64,000 nt of DNA from Podospora bellae-mahoneyi (Eukaryota > Ascomycota > Sordariomycetes > Sordariales > Podosporaceae), in assembly GCF_035222275.1 (NCBI RefSeq), contig NW_026946359.1, forward strand, positions 4,774,001 to 4,838,000, in the 5' to 3' direction. Numbering within the stretch: the first letter of the stretch is position 1; every line of letters begins with the position of its first letter. Position numbers and translations under genes: made by a program. This document shows, piece by piece, positions 1 through 10,854 of the stretch. The notes below the pieces were generated by a model. That model was given only the letters and a program-made list of their open reading frames with translations, was not told the DNA's origin and made no database searches.

Positions 1-1885
1 GTCGAGACCGTTTTACCAAGACCCATATCATCGGCCAGGATACCGCCTTTGTTTGACCCTGTCTCCATCTCCGCCATCCACTTCAGGGCAAGCTGTTGGT
101 GCGGATAGAGAGGATACTTCATGCCCGCCGGTGTTTCACCCCGCTCCTCCTCGGGAATTTCCATATCAGGTCGAATATTCGAAAGAAGTTGTTGAATTTC
201 CTCCTCTGTTTTGACAGGATTGTGCACAAAGTCATCCAGATAGTTCGCTAACCGCGGATTCAGGGGGTTCCCGTCCATATCGGTCATGTTCTGGAAGTCA
301 ATGTTGTTTGCACGATGAATCGTTGAAGCAAGACTGGGTTGCCCTCCCAGGTAATCCACGTCGGAGAAGTAGCTGCCGTTGTTCAGTAGACCTGGTCGAT
401 CGAGGCTGGCCAGTTGGCTAACGCTTGCAAAGCCTGGTAACGCGGATGGGTTCCAGGCTGGAATGGATCGGTTGTAGGAGGGGTTCGGTGGGGGAAGAGT
501 ACGGCTAGAGGGATGAGTCGAGCGAGCCCCTTGTTGCCACAAAGCATAGCCGCCGGTAGCTACCTCGTCGCTGCCACTATCAGAATCTTCCCAGGCCCCC
601 GGCATTTGAGGCATCCGATCGCTTTCCTCGCGGTTGATGCCATTCACTTGACCTGGAGTGATGCTCCATCCCGGACTCCCATTGGCCCTCCCCGGTTCAG
701 ACTTGACATTGACTCCACAGCTGTGTTGAAAGCTGCTAGCTTGTCGTGACTGAATAGCTGGTTGTTGACCGCTTGAAACGATGCTCCAACCCGGACCCCC
801 TGTGACCTGACTGGGCCCCGGTTTAACGGGCGTTGTGTTATGGGAGTAGCTTCTCGTGTGCGGTGTGTGAACGCCACCATACCCACGACTTGGCGTGGTG
901 CTCCAGCCAGCGCCACCTGTAACATTTGACCCCGAGTTCGTTGGGTAGTTCCCATTTCCATATAGTCCATTACTCTGCGCTCCAAACGATTCCGAAGTAG
1001 TTCCCTGCAAAAGTCGTGGTCTGGTAGATAGAGACACTTGATTGGACAACTGGCTGCTCGATGGTTGGCGGTGTAAAATTCGGTCGAATGCATTTATTTG
1101 GCCAGTGGGTATCGATGAGCCGTACTCGGGTGCCGTCGAAGTGCCTTGCGATAACTGCCTGGCAAAGGCAGCATCTTGATCAAGCTGAGCCTTTGATTGT
1201 TCATGGCGCCTTTCCACATCAAGAGCTCTCTGTTTGATGCCCTGCCACGCATCGTCCCTATGTCAAAGGTTAGCACAGATCGACAGAGCGTGACACGAGA
1301 CTGCTTGCCCAGTAAGGTCAATGGAAGATAATTCTTCATCTACGTCGTTGCTCCCAGCGCCCCCAAAACTGTAATCCCATCCCGGGCTCGGCGACGCTCG
1401 GTTGGAGTTATTTGGACCCCATATGGATGAAGAAACATTCAAGTGAGAGCTTCCGAAAGAACGCTTTCGAGATCCAGAGGCTGGCTGGTGGGGTGGAGGC
1501 CCTCCTCCAGGGCTCGAGCTTGGCGGGTTCGACATTCTCGAGGATGAGCCGTTGGCGGGGTAAGAAGATACTGGGGACAATGATTAGCATGAGTTTGAAT
1601 ATATGCATGTCCAAAACCTCTTTCGGGGCAGGGTTTTGAAGGACTCGGTTGCGTACCTTTGCCTGTGGTAGTAGCTCTCGTCAGCACTGAACGCCATTCC
1701 GGCCATGGAGGAATGCAGGACTTGAACTAACCTTCTGACGAAGTCCCGCGGGCCCTCCTTTCCTTGAGTTTAATCAATTCAGCCTTGGCTTCCCGTATTT
1801 GCTTGTTGATTTCAGAAGTCCGCGGTTGCTCCAACAACGACCTCAGTATCGTCCCTTGAATCGCAATATCCTCTTCGAGGTCCAT
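1..1885 (-). CDS. ULS1: ULS1/RIS1-like SNF2-family ATPase, N-terminal part (partial)
   Basis: The gene runs off the left edge, so most of the helicase core and any RING domain lie outside. Exons read on the minus strand are 1885-1732, 1570-1309 and 1257-1. The last exon ends in a SNF2 nucleotide-binding region: HQQLALKWM followed by GGILADDMGLGKT (Walker A). About 460 residues of low-complexity Ser/Pro/Gly-rich sequence precede it. The family couples DNA translocation with SUMO-targeted ubiquitin ligation and acts in the nucleus. A SIDLTGDD sequence near residue 138 fits a SUMO-interacting motif, in line with this family. Intron 1 (1731-1574) is GT-AG; intron 2 (1308-1258) needs a GC donor to keep frame. 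The ATG at 1885 opens MDLEEDIAIQ; an in-frame non-ATG extension upstream was ignored. A Rad5-like SNF2 protein is the alternative. Confidence 0.82.
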
Positions 1886-3443
1886 GGGGCTCGGGTTTGT
1901 GAAATTTAAGGGCACTGACGGTGCCTGATGAGGTGAAAGAAGAGAACGGGAGCCGCAGTCGCAGAGCGGGTAGCCACATGCACAACCAAGCAGGCTGCCT
2001 TTGCCAAAAGCACCCAGAAGTGCAGTTTGTGGGTGTGCGTCTCCTTCGGTTTAAGTTTTGTTGGGCAACCTAAGGTAGGGAGTTTTAGCGGATAGGGCGG
2101 GGAGCTCAGGCTGTAGTGGCACGGTAGCCTGCGACTGTTTTCGACGGTCGGTCAGTCCCCCAGGCGAAGCAAGTTGGGTGAGAGGAGAAGGGACTAGACG
2201 GAAGACGAGGCTTTCGGGGCTTGCAGCTTCCAAAGCCAACCAAGTGCTGGCTGGCGCGCGGGCAAAAGCAGGCAAAGGCGGGCAGGCAAAGAAAAGGTAG
2301 GCCTGAATGGTCGGTCAAAGTTGGCCGGTACCTTTTTGCAGGAGAAGGGGCAGTGATCGTCTTTTCTTACTGCAACTTCAACTTGGCGCGCCTTTGCTGG
2401 TTTCAGTCAGTTGGGCAGGCAGGCACTGGCAGAAGACGGGATGCGGAAGGGAGGAAAAGATTGATTGACGGTCAATGGGATTTGGGATTGTGCGACAAAA
2501 GCTAGCTGGAGAATTGGCCGCCTTTTGGGGGGCTGTTGAGAGCTGGAAACTTGAAAAGGTCAGGCTTACCTCTCTGAGCTCAGCAGCGCGCAGAGGATGG
2601 ATAGGATAGGATACCTGGACCTCGCGATTATTACTGCTCTTTCTGCAATGTTGCATGCATGCTTGGTGACGACTGAGAGGCTCGGCACAGGATTTGTCGG
2701 GCCCAGCACTGAGTTTCTCGAATTCCATGTTGCAACAACACCGGGGCGCGCTCTAATCAACCAGGCAGATAGTGGGGCAATCCTTGATCAGCCCCCACAA
2801 TACCCCCGTCTTTCAGTGGTGTCCGCTCCACTGCCGCAAAACAAAAGTGGAGACCCAGCAGGCACATCTGCAGGGATTCAGCTGAAGTCTTGTCGAAACA
2901 AAATCTCTTGGCTTGGAGCTCGTACGACTTTGACGTCTTCAAACATCCATCTGATATAGCAAGGAGATAGTTCCTTCCAAAGTTACCTGCCGTTAATATC
3001 AGGAATGGAGAACCTCGAGAAAACATGGAGGGAGATAACATGGAGGGAGATAACATGGAGGGAGAAAACGCAACTATAAATAAATGGGCCATGTGTTGGC
3101 ACGTTACACAGCAAACACGCTACCGGCAACAAAAAGAAACAAAAAACTGAACACGCTTCACTCAGCCTCCCATGAGGCATTCGAGTTCAGACCGAATCGG
3201 ATAACTGGTAGACATCAACGTGTCAACTACTAGGTATTACTAAACGACACGAAATATACGGCCAAACCTAGCTGCTCTTCAGAGCAACCTTAGTACAGCT
3301 AGGAGGCCAAGGCAATTTAATTTCCAACTCCTGGTAACTCCTTCAAAAATACCCAAAACGACCGGCCTGATGCAATGAGCCTCTATGCAAGCACGTGTCA
3401 AAAGACAACATTATACAACCTTTCCCCCAAGCCACACCTGTGA
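1886..3443. other. Intergenic: upstream of the ULS1-like gene and 3' of the NPP gene
   Basis: No supported gene. It should hold the promoter and 5' UTR of the ULS1-like gene and the terminator of the NPP gene. A GTAAGC donor-like site near 2571 on the minus strand could mark a 5' UTR intron, but I found no convincing partner branch site and acceptor. A short tandem repeat is listed separately. Confidence 0.5.
3022..3066. repeat. 15-bp tandem repeat, three copies
   Basis: Three direct copies of AACATGGAGGGAGAT (3022-3036, 3037-3051, 3052-3066; the last ends in AA). It lies between genes. Possible replication slippage; no coding role is supported. Confidence 0.85.
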
Positions 3444-5807
3444 TTACTCGTTGGGGTGTTCGGGAGGCTTCTCACTCTCGCCATCACCGCCGTTGGAGAC
3501 TTTGTCCCACCAATGCGAGACCTTTCCAGAAAACCAGTCCCAAAACCCTTTGACCGAGTCACCTACTTTGTCCAGAGGGGACTTGCCATCATCGCCCTCG
3601 TCATCGCCTGAGGGATCCGAAGAGGGCTGCGCTGTCGGCTTGTCAACCTCGATAGTTTTCTCAACCGTCTTTGTCACTGTTGCTGTTGGAGCAACCAAAG
3701 GAGCACTGGCTGTGACTGGGTTGACCATGACAGGCTTCGCCGATGTTGAACTTGACAACACACGCGTTTGGGTGCTCGACTCAGCAGGCGAATCAAATTC
3801 GTGATCGCTGTGCAGACCAATCGGCTTCAGAGGAAGCCTAAGGGTGCCGTTGTTTGGCGCAGGGGTGATCCCAACTGAATCACAGAGCATGTTATAGACA
3901 TTGATGTTTTCTGCCAGGTGGTTAGTTCAAGATTCAAGAAAGCGAAAAAAAAAATCATGCTACTCACGAAAAACCTCAACCTCACTATTTGGCTGGTGAG
4001 GGAAAGCAGGGCCCCGGGCGACAAACAACGCCCTCATTAGAGGGTGTTCGTTATCGTACCCGTGTAGGCCGCGTGGCGCATAGACAGTACCCTTCGCTTG
4101 TGCTTCTTTCAGATTCATCTCCTCCATCTTCACAAGCGCCCACCCAGTCTTGGGCACGATCCATAAAGGAGCAATGCGGTCATTCCGGGAGAAATGCCAT
4201 CTCTCAGGCATGTCCATATCCCTGAGGTACACGTCGAGATTCGAGTTCGCCTTGGTCCTCTCAACCAACTGTGCGTGAATCTCCTGAAGATCATTGGGAT
4301 TCTTCGGTCTCAAACCAACCAGCGGCCATCCGTCGGTGTGTTCGATCTTGCTGACATCGACAAGATCCTCCAATTGCACAACGCGTGTTATATCGGTGGT
4401 TGCCATGCCATGGTCAGAAACGACAATGACATTGACAATATTTGTCAAGCGTCGTTCCTCCAGCCCCTTAAAGATGTGGTCTAGCATCTTGTCGACCTTG
4501 CCAATTGTAAGCTGAATTTCGGTACTGTTGGGACCAAATGTGTGCCCAACCGCATCAACATTAGGAATGTACGCCGCGATCACTTGTGGGCGCTCATCAT
4601 CCGGCATATCCAGGAACTCAAGAACCCGGTCGACTTTCTTGGACAGCTTCTCCTTTCCGTTGTACTTGTCCATGTAGGTAGGGTTCGTGTTGAGAATGTG
4701 AGCTTCGCTCCCAGGCCACATATGTATCGCAGTCTTGAGGCCTTGCTTCTGAGCTGTCACCCAGAACGGCTCACCCTTCCACCATTTTGGATCCAGGCTT
4801 CTTTTAGGATCAGTGTAGTAGAATTCCTCTTTGAGATCGGGATCCCAGAAGGAGTTGCCAACCACCCCATGAGCCTCAGGGTACAGCCCAGTGACCAAGG
4901 TGTAATGATTAGGAAAGGTGACGCTGGGAAAAGACGGCAGCATATAGCGTGGTGATACACCCTCTTTGACAAAGGCATTGAGCCTCGGTGTCAAACCCCT
5001 GTCAACAAAATCGGCGCGAAATCCGTCTAAACTGATGATAATGGTCGTAGGAGCGAACAGAGCCGTGCCGTTGCTGACAAGTTTCGCTGCGGTTTGTGCC
5101 GTTGCCTTCTTCTCAATTGACAACTTCCAAGCCACCAAAACCAGAATCCCAAAGCCAACAATTATGAGTGCATAAAGTAGGCCCCAGCAACAACAGTTCC
5201 TCCTTCTCTTCGCTTTCACAGCACCCATGTGCAAGAGATTCTTCCTGTCCACCTCATCGCTGTCATCCCGATCACTGCTTTCCCCAGTATCGCTCCCACT
5301 CTTCACCCCCCCCTCTTCCATTTCATACATCAACTCCCCATCCTCACCATGTTGCGCCTCAGCCAGCAACCGGTCCTTCTTCGCCTTCCTCCTTGCTTTT
5401 CTCTTCGACCTCCTCTCCCCCCCATCATTCCCATCAACCGACTCAGCCGAGTGAAATGACGGACTCGCCGACCTCGATCTCGAAGCATCGCTCAGCCTCC
5501 TCGAAAACAACGTCAACGGATTCGGTATCGGCAACGGCAATCCAGAACCCCTCCTCTCCCTCTCCTTCTTCCTCCGTGTCTCAGTCACCAACTGGCCAAG
5601 CTCCTCCTCCTCCATCAGCACCAGCCTGTCGTGCGCCCTCAACTCGCGACTGTTCCTCGCTCGCATCTGCCTCTCGTCATCCTCACTATCCGTGTCCTGA
5701 TCGCTGCGGATCGAAATCGCATCGGCGTCGTAATCGGACGGCGACAGAAACGTCTGTTGGTCTCGGGCGCCCACATTCGTTATGTTCAGCGGCTGGAGGG
5801 GACGCAT
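3444..5807 (-). CDS. Ectonucleotide pyrophosphatase/phosphodiesterase (NPP family), type II membrane protein
   Basis: Two exons, 5807-3968 and 3910-3444, with a 57-nt intron (3967-3911), give 768 residues. A charged cytosolic N-terminus of about 200 residues is followed by CCC and one membrane span (about 208-227), then the luminal/extracellular catalytic domain. Visible NPP residues are Asp261 in ISLDGFRADF, nucleophile Thr297 in PSVTFPNHY, Asp418/His422 in DAVGHTFGP, Asp465/His466 in SDHGM and His582 in GLHGYDN, together a two-zinc site. The family hydrolyses phosphodiester and pyrophosphate bonds of nucleotides and serves phosphate scavenging in yeast. The C-terminal exon adds a Ser/Thr-rich tail and a Trp-rich stretch. 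ATG 5807 is the first Met and is not preceded by a visible signal peptide, as expected for a type II protein. Confidence 0.93.
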
Positions 5808-6526
5808 CTTGGAAGTCGACGACGCTTAACAAAGAAATCCTGTCGTGTTCATCGGCTCAGGAAGATCGGGGTATTCGTCGCTCGGCACACAAAAATAAAG
5901 CTATCGTCGGTCAATCATTGCATACTTCCCCTGTTTCTAGGAGTTTGGTTAGGAGGAAATAGGTCAGTTTGTTGCCGCCGCTCGCAAATGGGAGACTGCA
6001 ACTCCCGAGCCTGGACCCTGTTCAAATTCGAGAGGACTCCTTACACCCCTGGGGTGTGTCTCTTGTTTTGACAGGCTTGGCCCGCCCCACACTCTCGGCA
6101 AGCCCCCCGCCCTTTTGGGTCTCCTCTTCATCTGGTGGTGCAACATCAACGACTCTCGATCAGTCACAGCTCTGCAGATGGCATCGATCTACCTCAATCG
6201 AGGGAAATATATGTAGAATGACTGGACCATCAACGGATTCCTCGATCACGGACACGATACGAAACAACGCAGACCTGGATCACCCAGTCTTTTCACATGT
6301 CACCAGCCTTGACCCAACCCCCTCATAACTCGCAAAGTTCCACAGCATCACAGCGGAGGAGACCATGTGGAATTAACGTTTCCAGCCTTAGTTTAATTGG
6401 TAAGCACCATGCTATCTCTCATTTCTCACCTGTGTCACAGGAGTTCATTCTTAGGTATCTCATTATCCGCACAAGCCATCTCAACAACTGATAGCAAACG
6501 CCAACCAACGCCATATCACGCAAACC
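5808..6526. other. Intergenic: NPP promoter and LYC1 3' region
   Basis: Upstream region of the NPP gene and 3' end of the LYC1-like gene (both minus strand). Short ORFs on both strands show no recognisable motif. A stretch near 6388-6406 loosely resembles a tRNA D-arm but has no partner arms. Confidence 0.5.
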
Positions 6527-7702
6527 TCAAGGCAAGCAATATGCGTAATTGTCCTCCCACTCAATCACTCGTACTGGCACACCCGGCTCCGAGGGCTTCC
6601 ACCGCAAGCTCGGTACACAACCACCCATTTGCTGATAAAAAACAACCTTTACGCTCGCCGTGTTCCTGTTCCCAACTGCTTTGCACCCCGTAATCACGTC
6701 CTCATCTGGGTTCCAAAGCACGACTCTGGGTAGCCCCCATTCTTTTGCCTCGGCCAGGGCTGCTTCAAGGAGAACCTGCGTATCGGCGACTTTCTGAGCC
6801 TTAGTCTGGCACTCCACTCCATGCACAATTCTCAGAATTCGAAGTTTCTTGGCTGGGATATCATGCGCCCAGTATAACCAGCTCCTCGAGTTGCCCGTCT
6901 TGGCGCCCTTGTAAGTGATCGTCTTCCCCGTCATTTTCACCGCGTCAAATTCAGCGCGGGCAAGCTGCCATTCTAGACGGGCATAGGTTGGGGCAAAGGC
7001 TACATGCGTCTTTTTGCCGGACGGCATGTCTCTGAAGCGAGCGCTGAGCTGGTAGTTGTCTCGCTTGCAAAGCAAAGGGAGATCCTCGAGCCGAAGAAGG
7101 TCTACCGTGACAGCATCAGCGCACCCTGTAGGCCGATATGAGAACGATGGGGCTCGGGGCCGTGGTCCCTCTCCTGGGCTCTGTGGTGGTGAGTCGATAG
7201 GCGTGAGGGGGGGCGATTGCGGCAGGGAAAGCAGGATGAGGTTAGCTTGCTTTCCCTGGTATGCCAACCATCCAAGACCGGTATAATATTCCCTTCCGCT
7301 GTCGCTGAAGAACACGCTGCATTCACTGTCTTCGTCCATCCGCTCCTTCACATAGCGGAGCAGATACGCAGCCATGCCTAATCGACGCCAAACCGGTGTT
7401 GTGAAGACGTGTCGGATGGTGTAACCATATGACTCCCTAGCAGTTCCATCGGAGACGAGGATCTTTTGGCGTATAGCTTCACAGCTCGCGATGATCTGTC
7501 TTGGGTATCCCTTGAGATAGAGGACCCACTGTCGACAGTCAGAGCGAGTAAGCTCATGTTGTGTGAGGTGACGCTCGCGCTCGATGAATTCGTGAGGATA
7601 AGGGTAGGCTTCAGCTCTTAGTTCAAGAGCAATGCGCTGCTGCTCCGGCGTGGCTTCGTCGAAGACAATATCATCGAGCGTCAAGCCCATTGGTTGGGCC
7701 AT
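6527..7702 (-). CDS. LYC1: LYC1-like GNAT-fold lysine N-acetyltransferase
   Basis: A single exon of 391 residues. The reading frame is open upstream, but the first real ATG is at 7702 (MAQPMGLTLDD, with A at -3 and G at +4). The N-terminal half is a GNAT domain with the acetyl-CoA motif VFTTPVWRRLGMAAYLL (R-R-x-G-x-A type) and a GREYYTGLGW segment. The C-terminal half is the extended domain of the fungal LYC1 family. Yarrowia LYC1 acetylates lysine at N6 in lysine catabolism; the substrate here is inferred from the family. A proline-rich linker separates the halves. A minus-strand TATATAAG lies at 7914-7907, about 205 nt before the ATG. Confidence 0.85.
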   Translation of the reverse strand: MAQPMGLTLDDIVFDEATPEQQRIALELRAEAYPYPHEFIERERHLTQHELTRSDCRQWVLYLKGYPRQIIASCEAIRQKILVSDGTARESYGYTIRHVFTTPVWRRLGMAAYLLRYVKERMDEDSECSVFFSDSGREYYTGLGWLAYQGKQANLILLSLPQSPPLTPIDSPPQSPGEGPRPRAPSFSYRPTGCADAVTVDLLRLEDLPLLCKRDNYQLSARFRDMPSGKKTHVAFAPTYARLEWQLARAEFDAVKMTGKTITYKGAKTGNSRSWLYWAHDIPAKKLRILRIVHGVECQTKAQKVADTQVLLEAALAEAKEWGLPRVVLWNPDEDVITGCKAVGNRNTASVKVVFYQQMGGCVPSLRWKPSEPGVPVRVIEWEDNYAYCLP

Positions 7703-9292
7703 GCTGATTGAGGTACTGTCGTAACTTATTGTAAGTCCGTAGCTTCGGCAGGTGGAGATGGAATTTTGCTGATGACCAGGGTTCCAGGCTTTGATGCGAG
7801 TGGAGCTCAACGGCTGCAGGAAAGCTGTGGGTCCAGAAAGATGGTTGATGATTTCGTAGTTCGTCTGACGATAATCGGAATGTTAGAAGAGGTAAGGGAC
7901 CCGGGACTTATATAGGCGGAAGAGGAGTGTTACGCCAGGCAGATGAGCATGTTCGAAACTTAGTTGAAGAGGGTTGCTGCACGAGAGTCTGAGAGGCTTC
8001 ACAAATGTGACAAGACACATTAAACAAGCCTTTTCAAAGCCCTTCACGTCAGTGGGAGAGAGAAATAAGCTTTCTTCTTCCGCCGTGGTGGGCACCCCCC
8101 CAACCCCGTGATATGTGCCTCATGGGGATCTCCAGACCAGACCTGCCCAATTGCACAGGACTCAGCGTTGCACTTGCCCTCCCCGGGTCTTATCATTTTG
8201 TCATCATCCGCGGCGTTGAAGAACAGGAAACATGTTGAAAATCTCGCAAACAATCTGGAAACAGCGGTTAGGTGTAGGTCGAAAGTATGGAAACAAGCTC
8301 ATGGGGATTGGGACTGAGATGCGGACAGGGATGACCCGATGCAGTGGTCAAGATAGCGAGTTATGACACTGCAGATCGCATGCATATGCCATCTCTTTGG
8401 GACTGGTACTTTCAAGTCCATCCTACTCCTTCCAACTCCTAACTCCAAAGAGACTGGTAGCTTAACCACTACGACGGGTCAAGTGACTTGACCAGATACC
8501 GGGAATAGGTCGGGGAGTGTTGACAATCACTGCGGCTTGCATGCCGCAGGACAGCCTTCGGTGGTTGTGAAATCGGACGCCGAAGAGGAGGACAGCCCGG
8601 GATACGGACCTCCTCTCTCGGTCCATTACACCCGAAGCTGGGAACCTACCACACCTCTTGAGACAGGTGTAAGCGGGCTTGTTCCGCGGAAGACAACAGC
8701 ACGCCAATGGCATGATGGGTGAGGTGATTGTCGCTCGCTACAGACACGAGAATGAGCAAACCATGGTTTGCTCGTTGGAGATCGGAGAACTTGAGATGGG
8801 ACAAGAAAATGGATGGGTTGTATCACTGTCCACGTCTAAGACCGAATGGCTTGGCATCGCCAAGCTCATTCTTGCCAACTGGATGTTCGCCCAATGAGTC
8901 TTGCCTGCTAAAGCCTAGGCTGTTGAATCGCTCGTAATAGCCATTCTCTGGGGGGGGAACCGATTGGGTCGAGATTATAAGGCCGAAAGATTGGAGAATT
9001 GAACCAAGTTGCGGTCCCGAGAATGAGATGGATGGCCCGGACTGGCAAGAGGTGTCGTCAAAAACGGAGTGGGGCCTAGTGCCGGCAAGCCACAATTGCC
9101 ACGACCACCTAGCCCCAAATTGCCCCGCCCTGTGGCTCAAGCGCCAGCACACGAGTGGTCGGAACCGGCACCAACTCATTCCGCAAAATTTCCACGAGCC
9201 CTGCCAATTACCAACGCACACAAAATTTGGTCTCGATATCGGTGCATGGTAGCGACTTCGAATCTTTGACGGCCCCGGACACAGCATCAAAG
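7703..9292. other. Divergent intergenic region, LYC1-like to eL14
   Basis: Apart from the TATA box above, no gene is supported. A long minus-strand frame (8823-9590) overlaps the eL14 gene and has biased, motif-free sequence, so I treat it as spurious. Confidence 0.5.
7907..7914 (-). promoter_or_regulatory. TATA box of the LYC1-like gene
   Basis: TATATAAG on the minus strand, 205 nt upstream of the ATG at 7702. Position and orientation fit a core promoter with a 5' UTR of roughly 170 nt. Confidence 0.55.
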
Positions 9293-9415
9293 GTACGCGC
9301 GACCCCATTTCCCTGCCTACTGTAATTGTCCACGACCCTCCTGCTTTTTCCTCTTCATTTTCGCTTTTCGCACTTCTCCAAGCACCCTGCTGGACCGACC
9401 TTACTAACACGACAG
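9293..9415 (+). other. 5' UTR intron of the eL14 gene
   Basis: Donor AAAG/GTACGC at 9293, an excellent branch site TACTAAC near 9401-9407, and acceptor GACAG ending at 9415. The ATG at 9438 follows 22 nt later. First introns just before or after the start codon are common in fungal ribosomal protein genes. Confidence 0.65.
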
Positions 9416-9437
9416 CATCACCAGACAGTCGACCAAA

Positions 9438-9974
9438 ATGGCGGAACTCAACATCGGAGCGACAGCGTGGCGCCGCGTAGAGGTTGGCCGTGTTCTCAAG
9501 CTTGAGAGCGGCAGCCTCGCTGCTATCGTCGAGATCATCGACCACAAGCGCGTATGTTTGAACCCAACCCACCGAGTGGACGCCGAGCACCGAATGGCGA
9601 TATCTACGATGAAGTGAATCGTGAAATTGGACAGAGAGAACTAAAACAGTGGACTTCAGGCTTTGGTCGACGGCCCCTCCTCCAACGAGAAGCTCGTCAC
9701 CCCCCGCGGCGAGGTCTCTTTCGCCAACACCCTCCTAACCCCCATCGTCATCGATAAGCTCCCCCGCGGTGCCCGGACAGGTACCGTCAAGAAGGCCTGG
9801 GAGGCTGCCGGCGTTGACGCCAAGTGGGCTGCCACCAACTGGGCCAAGAAGCAGGAGAAGCAGGAGAAGCGCCAGGCCCTTACCGACTTTGACCGCTTCA
9901 AGGTTATGCGGTTGAAGAAGCAGAGAAGGTTCGAGGAGCGCAAGGCTCTCGCCAAGATCAAGTCCTCGGCTTAA
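9438..9974 (+). CDS. RPL14: 60S ribosomal protein eL14
   Basis: Exons 9438-9551 and 9660-9974 give 142 residues, beginning MAELNIGATAWRRVEVGRVL. The N-terminal SH3-like eL14 domain includes VEIIDHKR/ALVDGP across the intron, and the tail ends in the conserved FDRFKVMRLKKQRRFEERKA. It is a structural protein of the cytosolic large ribosomal subunit. The intron (9552-9659, donor GTATGT, acceptor TTCAG) splits the KOW-like region after Arg38, phase 0. Strong use of C-ending codons fits high expression. Same-strand neighbours downstream are EGD2 and ATP7. Confidence 0.96.
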
Positions 9975-10854
9975 GCGTTGGGAATGGGCGTCTTGGTAGA
10001 TGGGAAGCGTTTGGTTCGGCATGGTTCTCTGGGGGAGGAAAAGATGGGATTTCTGGGAGGGTCAGCATAAGGGTTCAGCACAACACGGATTTGCTGAGTT
10101 ATTCACTGCGTCTATTTCGGAAGGCCTCTTATGTCACATTCAACAACGATTGTGGCCGGCGTCATGGAAAGTGCGAATTAAAAGCCAAAAATGACATCCA
10201 CCTCACAAGCAAACCATCGAGGGCAAACTGTCGAGTGCCGAAACTACGGGATTAGGTTGGTGACAGTGAGCTCTGTCCGTTAAAATGAATACCCCAAGAA
10301 TACATGAGGACAATGCACTTGCCAAAATCACTCTGCCGTCTTCTGTTCTTATTCTTTGTGACGTTTGAGCTACAATACTGTATATAATTCTCAATTCCAC
10401 ATCCATGTGTTCATGACGAAAGGGAAGCCTTGATAACAGCTCCTGATCCGCTATCGCGATAAGAGAGCAATCGAGCTCCGTAGTTAGGAGAAGGCAGTTG
10501 GAGTGAATCTCGAAATCCCCATATTACCTAATCGGGACTAGCGTCTTTTGTGGCAGCTTGCGGGTGCTCCAAGCCCTACCTGAAAATTGGACCCGAAACT
10601 TTTCTTCGCACCACGACGAGAGTCTTCCTACCCCCGCATATCAGGTGTTAACGTCAGTTTCGATATCAATGTGAGTGCAGCGCGGGAAGCGATTCCCAAT
10701 GTCTTTTGATGACCCCTTTACACGGGACAGACCGTCCAAGGTCGCACTTCAAGCTCCAGCTTGACTTGTTCCCGGGGGTGGTTTGTGTGTGCGTTAGTTT
10801 GCGAAGCCAGGAGAGGAGAACTGACAAGGTCCAACCCACCAACTAGCAGTCAAG
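9975..10854. other. Intergenic: eL14 3' region and EGD2 promoter
   Basis: 880 nt without a supported gene. It holds the eL14 terminator and the EGD2 upstream region; no clear TATA box was seen. Confidence 0.5.

Noticed and set aside
5168-5962. 264-codon plus-strand frame overlapping the NPP gene
   Set aside because: Antisense to the well-supported NPP coding exon; Ser/Pro/His-rich sequence mirrors the codon bias of the real gene and shows no motif.
6380-6450. tRNA-like D-arm string near 6388
   Set aside because: No anticodon arm, T-arm GTTCRA or acceptor pairing nearby.
8823-9590. 255-codon minus-strand frame upstream of and over eL14
   Set aside because: Overlaps the eL14 first exon and promoter; no recognisable domain and no start context.
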